Of a DNA stretch of 61,113 bases, positions 7,263 through 16,524 are shown in pieces. The DNA comes from Deltaproteobacteria bacterium (GTDB lineage: Bacteria; Desulfobacterota; Syntrophobacteria; Syntrophobacterales; Syntrophobacteraceae). The stretch is taken from positions 1-61,113 of the forward strand of contig JAKAJS010000197.1 in the NCBI GenBank assembly GCA_021813685.1, given 5' to 3'. The notes below the pieces were generated by a model. That model did not search any database, had not been told where the DNA came from, and worked only from the letters and a program-made list of their open reading frames with translations. The position numbers and the translations under genes are program-made. Within the stretch, counting starts at the first letter, position 1. Every line of letters begins with the position of its first letter.

Positions 7263-8255
7263 CTACCCCTTTTTGACATATCCGTTTTGTGTGAACCAGT
7301 CGACCGCATCCGAAAGAGCGGTCTCCACCGGGGTCTGCGGCAGCCCCAGTTCCCGTACCGCCCTGGAACTGTCGAAAAACATTCGTTTTGCCGCCATCCT
7401 TACCCCCTCGTAGGGAATCATGGGCTCGCGGCGGGTAATGAAGGAGGCAAGCTGAAAAAATCGGGCGAGCCATAAAATGGGGGTATAGGGCAGCTTTACC
7501 GTCGGTGCCTTCACCCCGGAAATCTTTTCCAGCATGGAAAAGATTTGGGCAAGCGTCAGGTTGCGGTTGCCCAGGATGTATTTTTCCCCAACTTTCCCTT
7601 TTTCCAAGGCGAGCCGGTGCCCTTCGGCAACGTCTCGTACATCCACGATATTGAGACCGGTCTCCAGATAGGCGGGCATCTTCCTGTTCAGAAAATCGAC
7701 GATGATCTTCCCGGTCGGCGTCGGTTTGTGGTCTCCCGGACCCACCGGGGTGCTCGGGTGGACAAACACCACCGGGAGCCCCTCCTGCAGGAATTTTTCC
7801 GCCTCGCGCTCGGCGAGAAATTTCGATCTTTTGTAATGTCCCACCATGTCTTCCAGGCAGACGGGTGTATGTTCATCGGCCGGCGTCCCGTCATGGTGCA
7901 ACCCGAGAGCCCCCACACTGCTCGTGTAAACGACCCTCTCGACTCCTGCGGTCAAAGCCGCCTGCATGACGTTGATCGTCCCGGTGACGTTGCTTTCGTA
8001 AATCTCCCGCGGGTCTTTTGCCCATAACCGGTAATCGGCCGCGACATGGAAGACCGCCTGCGCCCCGCTCATCGCCTCGACTACCCTGCCAGGATTGCGG
8101 ATGTCGCCGGTAAACCATTCCAGGCCGGGCGCCTCCAAGCACCGAGGCGAACGCGTGCGGCAAAGAGCCCGCACCTCCCAGCCATTTTGAAGCAGAACGG
8201 TTGCGACATGACGTCCGACAAATCCTGTTGCTCCCGTAAGAAAGGCTACGGGCAT
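7263..8255 (-). CDS. hpnA: Hopanoid-associated sugar epimerase HpnA
   Basis: 330 residues of the extended SDR/NAD-dependent epimerase family. Seen: the nucleotide-binding FLTGATGFVGRHVA at the start, YTSSVGALGL, the catalytic Y-x3-K in VGHYKRSKFLAE, and HPSTPVGPGDHKPTPTGKII, which is typical of HpnA proteins in hopanoid clusters. Its position directly before hpnH supports the name. The exact reaction of HpnA is not firmly known; a role in side-chain sugar processing is assumed. GGAGG lies 5 nt before the ATG at 8255; an ATG one codon earlier is also possible. Confidence 0.88.
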   Translation of the reverse strand: MPVAFLTGATGFVGRHVATVLLQNGWEVRALCRTRSPRCLEAPGLEWFTGDIRNPGRVVEAMSGAQAVFHVAADYRLWAKDPREIYESNVTGTINVMQAALTAGVERVVYTSSVGALGLHHDGTPADEHTPVCLEDMVGHYKRSKFLAEREAEKFLQEGLPVVFVHPSTPVGPGDHKPTPTGKIIVDFLNRKMPAYLETGLNIVDVRDVAEGHRLALEKGKVGEKYILGNRNLTLAQIFSMLEKISGVKAPTVKLPYTPILWLARFFQLASFITRREPMIPYEGVRMAAKRMFFDSSRAVRELGLPQTPVETALSDAVDWFTQNGYVKKG

Positions 8256-8277
8256 CATTTCCTCCGCAAGTAGAAAC

Positions 8278-8531
8278 GGTGAATCGGTGAATGGGAAAAA
8301 AACTTAGGCGGACGGGTGAATCGGAAAATCGGCGAGTGTGTGAATGGGGGAATGGGTGAATCGGAAAAGCCAAAACCCATGCACTCACCTTTTGCCATTT
8401 TTCCTTCGCCAGGGGAAACCTCTCACCGATCCATTTACCACCGAGCCGCCCTGCTATAACAGAATCCTGCAGAAATGGGAACTCCATTTGCCTTTTGCGA
8501 TTCACCCACTCACCCACTCGCCGATTCACCC
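8278..8531. repeat. Cluster of GGGTGAATCGG repeats, partly inverted
   Basis: Copies of a GGTGAATCGG/GTGAATGGG unit lie at 8278-8294, 8314-8324 and 8339-8368 in direct orientation and at 8498-8507 and 8521-8531 inverted. The 128 bp between the two groups shows no gene. The stop codon of the next minus-strand gene (8526-8528) lies inside the last copy. The first copy is identical to 2945-2961. Confidence 0.7.
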
Positions 8532-10502
8532 AAGTTCTTTTATTTTTTTGCGCACCGCGTCGATGTCCACAGCTTCCAGGCGTTGAAGAATGGACTCCCA
8601 CCGGTCGCGGATTCCCCCTTGTCCCGTGGGGCGGTCGTCGAAAAGCGAGCGAAGATCCGATGAAGGGGAAAGCACGGCCTGCCTGGTTTCGTGGAGCTTG
8701 TTACAGAGCGCGTCGGCGAAAAGGGATACCGACCTTTTGATCGCATGGGGGCGAACACCGCTGGAGACGGCTTTTTCCAGTTGGAGCGCAAAGCGGTCGA
8801 GGCATTGCGGGAGAAGATCGGCTATGGGCGTTGTCCAGTCGGTAAAAGATCCGGTGGTCTCGATGATTACCAGGCGCGCGGGGATGGAGTTCAGATCGAA
8901 TTGTATCAATTCGTCTCCGTCATCGAAGTAGACTTTCCCGGTGCGAAAACTGACTCTACCCAAAACGAGGGTGAAAGCGGCGGCAAGGCCCAACAGGCCG
9001 GAGAGCTTCTCTATGAACGCCGGGTTTTTGTAGCACGAAAGGGGGATTTTGTCGGAGACCACCCCGGTTACGTAGGGGCGTTCGAAAAAGAAGGATGGGA
9101 CCGGACCCAGTCCGGGCACCTTCTGTTCGAGCTGGATCTCGCGGTAGGTGAGGATCGGAAATCCCAGTTTGGCTGCGGCATGGAGCCTGTCGAAAATGTA
9201 GTCGCGATACTTGAAAGTCTCCTCGATAGCCTGCTCCAGGGGGATTCCCATCTTTATCCGGTGTATGACGTCCCATTTCATGAGCCGCAGAAGGCTGATC
9301 GAATCCTTTCCCTCCCGGTTCGTCACGGATACCAGGTAGACTTCCCTTTCCTCTCCGGAAATGTCCCGTGAACTCAGCGACTCCTGTATCTGCCCGATAT
9401 TGATCGAAAGGAGCCCCCCCGAATGCTCCCAGAAATGCGATATGAGCCCATGGATGCGGGGATGAGCGCTCGAGTCGAAGCGAAGTTCATCGCCTTCGAC
9501 GGAGGCCCCCGGCAGCCATTTGACATTGAGGTGGAATTCCGGGCTGAGTTTTAGTGCCAACTCTTCCATCTCGCCTTCGTTAATATCGAGGAGGCGGCAG
9601 AACATAGTCCTTCGCCACACCGGGTCGTGGTAGTCGTCATGGGAGAGTTCGGGACCCGCTGCGGCGGCGAAAAGGGAGGAAAAACGGTCGAATGCTCTCA
9701 AAACGCTTTCTGTGCTCTTTGAACCCGGGAGAGATTCGAGCAGCGATACGGCCTTTTCCAGTTCGGTAAATTCAACCTGTTTGCCGTCGGGCAGAAGCAG
9801 GCTCAATTCACGGCTCCCCGACCTATTGGTACACCGGGAAAGCTTGAGTATTTCCTTTAGCCGAGCCAGAGCTTCCGGGCGGTCGTGTTCGATGAGGGGT
9901 CTTATTCGCATGAATTCGTCGCAGGTGAGAAATCTGCCACCGGTCGGTTGATTGTAGTAGACGGAAAGCCCGGTGCTCACCTGGACCTTGCTCGCCCGTA
10001 CGTAGCGACGGATTTCCTCGCCCGATCGCGGCGTGGGAGACATGCGCCAGCATTCGCCCCTGCGGCGCAGAAGCATTCTGATCTCAGGGATATGCAATCC
10101 AGTAAACTGGATACGCTCCTTGGGGAAAAAAGCCTGCAGCATCCGGTCGGCGGCAAAGACGTTTTCCATTGCCGAAGGGTCGGAGCGAACGATTATCAGA
10201 TCGCCGCGAAAAAGCAGTGCTACCGCGTCCATGCATAACTGGTATTCGAGTTCGCAGGGTTCGGGCAGCGCCTCTTTGGGGGTAGTCGCCTTCAGAAACT
10301 CGCTCATGATGGAGACATGGCAGGCGTGAATGCCGCGCACCGTCACGATGGCGCGATGAGCGGGAAATACCGAACCGATATGGCTCGAAAGCTCCCCGTT
10401 TTCCTCGACGGCGAAAAAATCGGGGCCGATGAAAGTCACGCCCATCTTTTCGCGGGGTTTAAGAGGACCGTCCAGTGAAATAGTATCGGAGAAAAGTGTC
10501 AT
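8526..10502 (-). CDS. Large protein of unknown function (658 residues)
   Basis: Not recognised. The frame is long, intact and in the same codon style as its neighbours. There is no signal peptide or membrane segment. The first 260 residues look like a globular domain (for example EYQLCMDAVALLFRGDLIIV). The second half includes LLRLMKWDVIHRIKMGIPLE, FFFERPYVTGVVSDKIPLSC and GRVSFRTGKVYFDDGDELIQ, followed by LVIIETTGSFTDW. This last part has the feel of a kinase-like catalytic loop (an acidic DDGDE strand, then a later acidic residue), but no P-loop or clear kinase motif is seen, so no function is claimed. It diverges from the CBS protein gene; the 134 bp between them must hold both promoters. 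Confidence 0.75.
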   Translation of the reverse strand: MTLFSDTISLDGPLKPREKMGVTFIGPDFFAVEENGELSSHIGSVFPAHRAIVTVRGIHACHVSIMSEFLKATTPKEALPEPCELEYQLCMDAVALLFRGDLIIVRSDPSAMENVFAADRMLQAFFPKERIQFTGLHIPEIRMLLRRRGECWRMSPTPRSGEEIRRYVRASKVQVSTGLSVYYNQPTGGRFLTCDEFMRIRPLIEHDRPEALARLKEILKLSRCTNRSGSRELSLLLPDGKQVEFTELEKAVSLLESLPGSKSTESVLRAFDRFSSLFAAAAGPELSHDDYHDPVWRRTMFCRLLDINEGEMEELALKLSPEFHLNVKWLPGASVEGDELRFDSSAHPRIHGLISHFWEHSGGLLSINIGQIQESLSSRDISGEEREVYLVSVTNREGKDSISLLRLMKWDVIHRIKMGIPLEQAIEETFKYRDYIFDRLHAAAKLGFPILTYREIQLEQKVPGLGPVPSFFFERPYVTGVVSDKIPLSCYKNPAFIEKLSGLLGLAAAFTLVLGRVSFRTGKVYFDDGDELIQFDLNSIPARLVIIETTGSFTDWTTPIADLLPQCLDRFALQLEKAVSSGVRPHAIKRSVSLFADALCNKLHETRQAVLSPSSDLRSLFDDRPTGQGGIRDRWESILQRLEAVDIDAVRKKIKELG

Positions 10503-10636
10503 GTCCGCCGTCTGGTTGAAAAAATAAGGCCCTTAACCTCTCACGCAGTGCAAAGTAACATGAAATCCATATATTTTGTATAGCACAAACGTTGGAAAGA
10601 AGGTATTTGTCTGTCTCGAAACGCGGGAAAAAGACG

Positions 10637-11176
10637 ATGAAGCGTGTCAAGGAACTGATGACAGGAGTTTCGGCAATCCCTGTTGTAGAGGAAAACGCCA
10701 CCCTGTTCGAAGTGGTGCTCGAAATCGGCGGCGCCGGGACCAAGCGTGCGGCAGGCGCCGCGTTCCCTGCCGTACTGGTAGTGGATAAGGACAAAAGGTT
10801 CGCAGGCTTTCTGGAGTTGGGGAAGATTCTCCTGGCCTTGGATCCCGGCTACGGCGAATTAGCCGAATCTGCGAGAAAAAGGGGACTGTCTTTCGATACG
10901 ATCCGGTCGGAACTGCAAAGATTCGGACCGCTTGAAGACGCCCTCGAGGACTTGTGTAAAAAAGCCGCGGACATTTCGATCAAATCCGTCATGAGCATCC
11001 CGGGGCAGGACCGGATAACCGGGGGCGAGGTCTCCATAAGTGAGGCCGCCTACCGGATGGCCGTCTCCGGAATGGACTACCTGTTTGTTCTGAAGGGAAC
11101 ACTATTGGAAGGCATAATAAGCCTGTCCGATGTCATGGGTCATATTTGCGAAACGGTTAGGGCGTGCAGGCTGTAG
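10637..11176 (+). CDS. CBS-domain protein
   Basis: 179 residues resembling a pair of CBS motifs: MKRVKELMTGVSAIPVVEEN with an alpha-beta start typical of CBS domains, PAVLVVDKDKRFAGFLELGK as the beta strand pair, a helical insertion (residues 75-115), then IKSVMSIPGQDRITGGEVSI and MDYLFVLKGTLLEGIISLSD as the second motif. CBS pairs usually bind adenosine nucleotides and act as sensors. No fused effector is present. An upstream TTG at 10592 is in frame but less likely than the ATG. The DsbC-like gene follows after 55 bp on the same strand. Confidence 0.75.
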   Translation: MKRVKELMTGVSAIPVVEENATLFEVVLEIGGAGTKRAAGAAFPAVLVVDKDKRFAGFLELGKILLALDPGYGELAESARKRGLSFDTIRSELQRFGPLEDALEDLCKKAADISIKSVMSIPGQDRITGGEVSISEAAYRMAVSGMDYLFVLKGTLLEGIISLSDVMGHICETVRACRL

Positions 11177-11231
11177 TTTCTACAATCTTGTCCCGGCGGC
11201 ATTTTGCTCCCGGATACACGGAAGGAATGGA

Positions 11232-11951
11232 ATGAAGAAAAAACTGTTGGTGTTGATGATTGCCATCCTGATGGTTCCAGGTGCTCTTTTGGCAGATAAC
11301 GTCCTCAAGAAGGTAGAGAGCTTTCCGATCCTCAAGAGCCTCTTTCCCCCGCAGGTGAAGGTTGTCGGCGCGAAAGACCTGGGTGATATTTACGAACTGG
11401 TGGTTCAGCAACAACAAGGGACCAAGCGGATATACTACACGACTAAAGATGGCGCATACGTTCTTGCGGGAAGCCTCTACAACAAAGACAAGATCAATCT
11501 CACCCAGGTTCAGATGGAGAAGCTAAACCGCGTCGATGTTTCCACGCTGCCCCTGAAGGAAGCTCTCAAGATCACCAAAGGTAACGGGGCCAAAGAACTC
11601 ATCATGTTTGCCGACGTCGACTGCCCGTTTTGCCAAAGGGCTTACTCGTGGCTGAAGACCCAGAACAACTACACTCTCTATGTCTTTTTCTACCCCTTGA
11701 ACATTCATCCCCAGTCCAAAGGCAAAACCGTTGCGATCCTTTGTTCGAAGGATCCTCTTACGTCGTTTGAGAACGCCATATCCGGCCAGGCGGTCGGCAA
11801 CGCGAGCTGCAGCGCAGGGACCAGCCTGGTGGAAAAGGAAGAAGCGCTTGGAAACCGGGTGGGAGTTGACGGAACCCCGCTTTTCATAACGGCTTCCGGT
11901 GACAGAATAGTGGGCATGGATATCCCGAAGCTGGAAGCATACTTGAAATAG
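11232..11951 (+). CDS. DsbC/DsbG-like periplasmic thiol-disulfide protein
   Basis: 239 residues with an N-terminal signal peptide (KKK, then LLVLMIAILMVPGALLADN). The thioredoxin-fold part has DVDCPFCQRAY with the redox pair Cys131-Pro-Phe-Cys134, and VDGTPLFITASGDRIVG carrying the cis-Pro loop near the C-terminus. DsbC proteins isomerise wrong disulfides in the periplasm. A third and fourth cysteine (AILCSKDP, NASCSAGT) are present, as in several DsbC members. The ATG at 11232 has GAAGGAATGG upstream. It converges on the sensor kinase gene with 65 bp between the stops. Confidence 0.82.
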   Translation: MKKKLLVLMIAILMVPGALLADNVLKKVESFPILKSLFPPQVKVVGAKDLGDIYELVVQQQQGTKRIYYTTKDGAYVLAGSLYNKDKINLTQVQMEKLNRVDVSTLPLKEALKITKGNGAKELIMFADVDCPFCQRAYSWLKTQNNYTLYVFFYPLNIHPQSKGKTVAILCSKDPLTSFENAISGQAVGNASCSAGTSLVEKEEALGNRVGVDGTPLFITASGDRIVGMDIPKLEAYLK

Positions 11952-12016
11952 CCGCCACGTTTACACCGGGGAGCCATGAAATGGGGCGTCTATCTTCCCG
12001 CTTCCTGCTTCTCCTC

Positions 12017-13291
12017 TCAGACCGGAGTGAGGGGCCATTGAGCGCGGACCATGGTCCCTTTCCGCGGGTTCGAGCTGATGGTAAGGTATCCGCCGGAAAG
12101 CTCCGCCCGCTCTTTCATGCCGGCGAGTCCGAACCGCTGCTCGCCGCCTGTTTTCAAAAGAGCCGCCGCGACATCAAATCCCGCTCCATTATCCTCTATT
12201 TCGAGCGTTATGGTGTCGTTTCGCTTGAGCAGAGAAATGCCCACACGGTTCGCCCGGCTGTGTTTGGCGATGTTGTGAAAGGCCTCCTGGGCAATCCGAA
12301 AGATCACTATTCTCAAGTTCTCGTGGATATCCCGCTCCTCGATGTCGATTTCCACCTCTATCCGAATACCGGGATAAGTCGTTCGGAATTGCCGGAAAAA
12401 CCATTGCAGGGCCGCGATTGCGCCCATATCGTCGATGACCGGGGGGCGGAGTTCGGCCATAAGCCTGCGCACCTCGTCGATTGCAAGCTGGGTCCAGGCA
12501 AGAGGCGGGTCGAGCAGTTCGGCGCTTGACTTGCCGCGATCGACCCTGGCGCGGGCATTTTCGATACCCATCTTGATTGCCGTAAGAGATGACCCGAGGC
12601 TGTCGTGAAGCTCCGCGGCGATTCTTTTTCGCTCCTCCTCCTGGGCGGACAGGAGTTTGGCGGAAAGGTCGCGCAGCTTACGCTCGTTTTGAATCAGCGC
12701 ATTTTCGGCGAGCTTTCTTTCGGTTATGTCGCTTAGCACCATGCGGCAGACCGGCGCATCCTCTTCCCGGTTGACGATCGATTCGATGCGCGCCCAAAAC
12801 GAGCCCCCGTTTTTTGTGACCACCCGCAATTCGCACACCTGCCGCCGGCCGCTCTCGAAAAGGTTCCTCAAGTGGAGGTAGTAGATGTCCTGGTCTTCTT
12901 TGTGTATGAAGCGGGAAAGGCGCGATTTGACCAGGGCGCCTCTGGGTGCATCAAGCAATGTGGAAGCGGTAAGGTTTGCATGGAGAATCATCCCGTTGGG
13001 GGAAAGGGTGCAGTAGCCAATCGGAGCCAGGTCGTAGAGGGCGAAATAGTGGGCACGGGAAAGATCGAGGGCCGCTTGGGCGCCTCGCAGCTCTTCGTTT
13101 TGCATCTCGAGTTCGATATGGTGTACGCGCAGTTCATGGAGCAGTTCGTGCGCTTCTTCCAGGGAAAGCGTCTTTGCGTCCAACGCTTCGAGCGACTTCA
13201 ACTTCTCCTCCGCCCTGGCGCGCAACGGGTGTGTTTCGTGCAAGGCATCGGGATTGCTCTTGCGGCCGCTCTCGGGTTCGAACGAGTTCAT
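12017..13291 (-). CDS. PAS-domain sensor histidine kinase of the NarX/DesK type
   Basis: 424 residues. An N-terminal coiled coil (LSLEEAHELLHELRVHHIEL and the following ELRGAQAAL) leads into a PAS domain (LAPIGYCTLSPNGMILHANL ... VVTKNGGSFWARIESI), then a HisKA_3 dimerisation domain with the phospho-acceptor in KRIAAELHDSLGSSLTAIKM, and an ATPase domain (EIEDNGAGFD, RFGLAGMKERAELSGG). There is no membrane segment, so it is a cytoplasmic sensor. It begins 8 bp after the stop of the CheB-CheR fusion, so the two are co-transcribed. No response regulator lies in this operon; the partner may be elsewhere. The ATG at 13291 avoids overlap with the upstream gene. Confidence 0.87.
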   Translation of the reverse strand: MNSFEPESGRKSNPDALHETHPLRARAEEKLKSLEALDAKTLSLEEAHELLHELRVHHIELEMQNEELRGAQAALDLSRAHYFALYDLAPIGYCTLSPNGMILHANLTASTLLDAPRGALVKSRLSRFIHKEDQDIYYLHLRNLFESGRRQVCELRVVTKNGGSFWARIESIVNREEDAPVCRMVLSDITERKLAENALIQNERKLRDLSAKLLSAQEEERKRIAAELHDSLGSSLTAIKMGIENARARVDRGKSSAELLDPPLAWTQLAIDEVRRLMAELRPPVIDDMGAIAALQWFFRQFRTTYPGIRIEVEIDIEERDIHENLRIVIFRIAQEAFHNIAKHSRANRVGISLLKRNDTITLEIEDNGAGFDVAAALLKTGGEQRFGLAGMKERAELSGGYLTISSNPRKGTMVRAQWPLTPV

Positions 13292-13299
13292 ATCGCGGT

Positions 13300-16200
13300 C
13301 TACTCCTTTGTGAACGGTTTGCCTTCGGCGCAGTTTGTCTTTCCCTGCGCGCGCATCTCCGCCTCCCGGCTCGCGGTGACATCCCTTGCGGTTCCCAGCC
13401 ACTCGACGATCTCCCCGTCGTCATCGAGTATCGGTACCGCACGCGAAAAGGCCCACCCAGCGCTTCCGTCCAGGCGAATGACCCGGTGCTCCAATTCGAA
13501 AATATTCCTGTCTCTGATAGCGCGGCGAATGGCTTGCTTCACATGCTCCTGGTCGTCGGAGTGAATGTATTTTTCGAGCCAGGTAGAGCTCGGCCCATCA
13601 GTGTTCGCCATAAAATCCCGGCCGTGGAGATGGCGCATTTCGCTCCAATCGGCACTCATGCGGTAGACCACATCGGCGCTCGCCATCACAAAGGCTTTAT
13701 AAATGTGAAGTCCCACTCTCTGGCGCAATTCTTCCTGCGCCAGTTTTAGAGAGGTGATCTCCACGAAAGTGACCACCGCCCCCTCGATGACATTTTCCAG
13801 GGTCCGGTAGGGAAGGATTCGCATGGCGTACCAGGCATCCGTTTTCGAGTGCACCTCGACCTCTTTGGGAATGAGGGTGTCCAGCACCGACCGGATGTCC
13901 TCCGCCAGACGGTCGTAGCCGATGAGGTTGGAGACGATATGGTCTACGGGCCGGCCGATGTCCGTCTGGATCAGGTTGATGATCTTTGTGGCAGCAGGGG
14001 TGAAGCGCAGGATCCTCAGGCTGTGATCGACAAAAATGGTGCCGATGCCTGTGCCGGCCAAAAGGTTGTTCATGTCGTTATTGGCCCGTGTCAGGTCGAC
14101 CACCTTGGTCTGCAGCTCGGAGTTCACCGTCGCGAGTTCCTCGTTTACCGATTGGAGTTCCTCCTTGGAAGTTTCGAGTTCCTCGTTTGTGGACTGTAGT
14201 TCCTCGTTTACCGACTGCATTTCCTCGTTGGAGGACTTTAGCTCCTCGTTTGCGGTTTCGAGCTCTTCATTGGTGGTCTGGAGATATTCTTCCTTGGCGC
14301 GCAGCTGCTGCTCGAGAGCTGCTATCCTGGCGTCGACGTCGGTATCGGGGGAGCCCTCCCCGTCCCTGGAAGCGGCATGGACGGCGGCCTCATCTTCGTA
14401 AGCGCCTTGTTGCACCTGTTCGAAAACCACCAGGTAGAGGGGAGTCTCCTGGCTTTCGGCAGGACCCATTCCCACCGGAGTGACGGTCAGGTTTGCCGTG
14501 ATGAAATCACCATTTGTCCTTACCCGCAGGTTCGCAGCGCGTGCAACCTGCCTGCCGACCGCCGCCCTGTGCAGGGCCACGGAGAGGTCGCGGCGCAATC
14601 CTTCGCGGGCCATCTTGAGGATGTTGTTGACGCCGGATTCTCCCGGTGCGGGTTCCAGGTACATCCCGGTGCGGCCGTGCAGATAGAGAATATCGCCGCT
14701 GCCGCTCACCAGGGCGGCGGAAGGAACGGCCTGGATAAGAAGGGCTCGCTCCGTCAACTCGCGCAGGGACGCTTTGCCGGGGGCGGCCATCGCCCCCCGT
14801 CCGGCAGTCGCGGCCGCATCGGGCGCCGACATGGGAGGCAGAAATGTTATGAGTCCGGCGTACCTGTTCGAGTTCACATCCTGCCTGCGCTGGAAAATTT
14901 TGTTTTTTCGGTCCACTGTGGCGAACAGGTCGCCGAATTCCCCAATGGTCTCCGAAGTTCCCAAAAGCAGGAAGCCTCCGGGATTGAGCGCGTAGTGGAA
15001 CAGGGGAATGAGTTTTTTTTGCAGATCCGCATTCATGTAGATCAGCAGGTTGCGGCAGCAGATGAGGTCGAGCCGGGAAAAGGGCGGATCCTTGATGACA
15101 TCCTGCTCGGAGAAGACCAGCAGGTCACGCACTGCCTTGTGGATGCGAAAGGTGCTCCCATCGGCCTCGGCGGAAAAAAAGCGGGCCAGCCGCTCCGAAG
15201 AAACGTCGGCGGCAATGCTTGCGGGATAGATGCCGGTACGGGCCGTGGAAATGGCCTGGCTGTCGATATCGGTGGCAAATACCTGGATGTGGAATCTGCG
15301 CCTAAGCGCCTCCTGGTGTTCGGCCAGCAGGATGGCCAGCGAATAGGCTTCCTCTCCCGTCGCGCACCCCGGCGACCAGACGCGTATGGCGTCGTCCGTC
15401 GATTTGTCGGCGAAAAGTTTGGGAACGATCTCGGTTTCGAGGGCCATAAAAGCCGGAGCATCCCGAAAGAAGCTGGTAACGCCGATCAGCATATCGCGGA
15501 ATAGAGCGTCGACCTCCGAGGGCGTTTGCTGCAGATACCGGACATAGCCGTCCATTCCTTCGATCTGGTGGAGGGCCATGCGTCTTTCTATTCGGCGCTG
15601 CGTGGTAGTGAGCTTGTACTGGGAAAAGTCGTGCCCCGTCTTGGCGCGCACCAGGACAAAGATTTTTTTGATAGCGCTTTCCGCCTTTGCGGGCAGGATA
15701 GGAGCGGGCCGTGCGCCTTTCAGAAAAGCATGGGCCACGTAAGCTATGAGCTGTTCGGGCATCTTAGCTGGCGGCAGCTGGTAGTCCACCATGCCCGTGG
15801 CGATGGCGCTTCGCGGCATGCCGTCATACTCGGTGGTGTCAGGGTCCTGGACCATGACCATGCCCCCTTCGCCCTTTATGGCCCGCACGCCAAGCGTTCC
15901 GTCGCTGCCCGTTCCCGAAAGCACGATTCCTATGGCCCGCTCCCGCTGGTCCTGCGCAAGCGAGCGGAAGAAAAAGTCGATCGGCAGCCGCTGCCCTCTT
16001 GGGGCGGAGGGCTTCAGCAACTGGAGGCTTCCGCCCAGAAAGGCCATGTCGCGTCCCGGCGGGATGATGTAGGCGCAGTTGGGGCGTACCTCCATTCCGT
16101 CCTCGACCTCGTAGACCTGCATGCGCGTGTAACGCCGGATCAGATCGGTGAGAATGCTCTTGTGGTCCGGCGAAAGATGCTGCACCAAAACGAAGGCCAT

Positions 16201-16386
16201 CCCCGGGTCGGTATCGGCGGGCATTCCGGAAAAAAAGGCTTCGAAGGCCGAAACCCCGCCCGCCGAGGCGCCGATCCCCACGATCGGAAAACTCTCGGGT
16301 GGACTGGGCCTTTGCTGCGATACGTTTGCCATGGGGACCTCGGGAGCACCCGAAGCAGGTATGTCGCCCTTTTTCCTTCTCGCCAT
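13300..16386 (-). CDS. CheB-CheR fusion with coiled coil and two PAS domains
   Basis: 1028 residues. Domains in order: CheB methylesterase with GIGASAGGV (catalytic Ser) and LVQHLSPDHKS (catalytic His); CheR methyltransferase with DMLIGVTSFFRD, WSPGCATGEEAYSLA (SAM binding) and FSRLDLICCRNLLIYM; a coiled coil of NEEL heptads around the two-thirds point (for example TTNEELETANEELKSSNEE); a PAS domain (GIGTIFVDHSLRILRFTP); and a final PAS domain ending VEWLGTARDVT. There is no receiver domain. Such fusions are found in complex chemosensory or redox-light signalling systems and are usually followed by a kinase, as here. AGGAG lies 7 nt before the ATG at 16386; a GTG at 16434 is in frame. Confidence 0.9.
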   Translation of the reverse strand: MARRKKGDIPASGAPEVPMANVSQQRPSPPESFPIVGIGASAGGVSAFEAFFSGMPADTDPGMAFVLVQHLSPDHKSILTDLIRRYTRMQVYEVEDGMEVRPNCAYIIPPGRDMAFLGGSLQLLKPSAPRGQRLPIDFFFRSLAQDQRERAIGIVLSGTGSDGTLGVRAIKGEGGMVMVQDPDTTEYDGMPRSAIATGMVDYQLPPAKMPEQLIAYVAHAFLKGARPAPILPAKAESAIKKIFVLVRAKTGHDFSQYKLTTTQRRIERRMALHQIEGMDGYVRYLQQTPSEVDALFRDMLIGVTSFFRDAPAFMALETEIVPKLFADKSTDDAIRVWSPGCATGEEAYSLAILLAEHQEALRRRFHIQVFATDIDSQAISTARTGIYPASIAADVSSERLARFFSAEADGSTFRIHKAVRDLLVFSEQDVIKDPPFSRLDLICCRNLLIYMNADLQKKLIPLFHYALNPGGFLLLGTSETIGEFGDLFATVDRKNKIFQRRQDVNSNRYAGLITFLPPMSAPDAAATAGRGAMAAPGKASLRELTERALLIQAVPSAALVSGSGDILYLHGRTGMYLEPAPGESGVNNILKMAREGLRRDLSVALHRAAVGRQVARAANLRVRTNGDFITANLTVTPVGMGPAESQETPLYLVVFEQVQQGAYEDEAAVHAASRDGEGSPDTDVDARIAALEQQLRAKEEYLQTTNEELETANEELKSSNEEMQSVNEELQSTNEELETSKEELQSVNEELATVNSELQTKVVDLTRANNDMNNLLAGTGIGTIFVDHSLRILRFTPAATKIINLIQTDIGRPVDHIVSNLIGYDRLAEDIRSVLDTLIPKEVEVHSKTDAWYAMRILPYRTLENVIEGAVVTFVEITSLKLAQEELRQRVGLHIYKAFVMASADVVYRMSADWSEMRHLHGRDFMANTDGPSSTWLEKYIHSDDQEHVKQAIRRAIRDRNIFELEHRVIRLDGSAGWAFSRAVPILDDDGEIVEWLGTARDVTASREAEMRAQGKTNCAEGKPFTKE

Positions 16387-16524
16387 CGTTGGCTCCTGAG
16401 AATGACTATTTTTGCGTTTGGCCACGGACCGCACAGTGGGTTTAGGAGATTAGATAGGACACAACTCATATTGCCGCTACCGGTAAATTATATGCAAGAA
16501 ACGGGGAATTGCAAATCGATGAAA

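Noticed and set aside
14098-14290. A periodic DNA repeat (TCCTCGTT units)
   Set aside because: It encodes the NEEL heptads of the coiled coil in the CheB-CheR fusion, so the periodicity is protein-driven.
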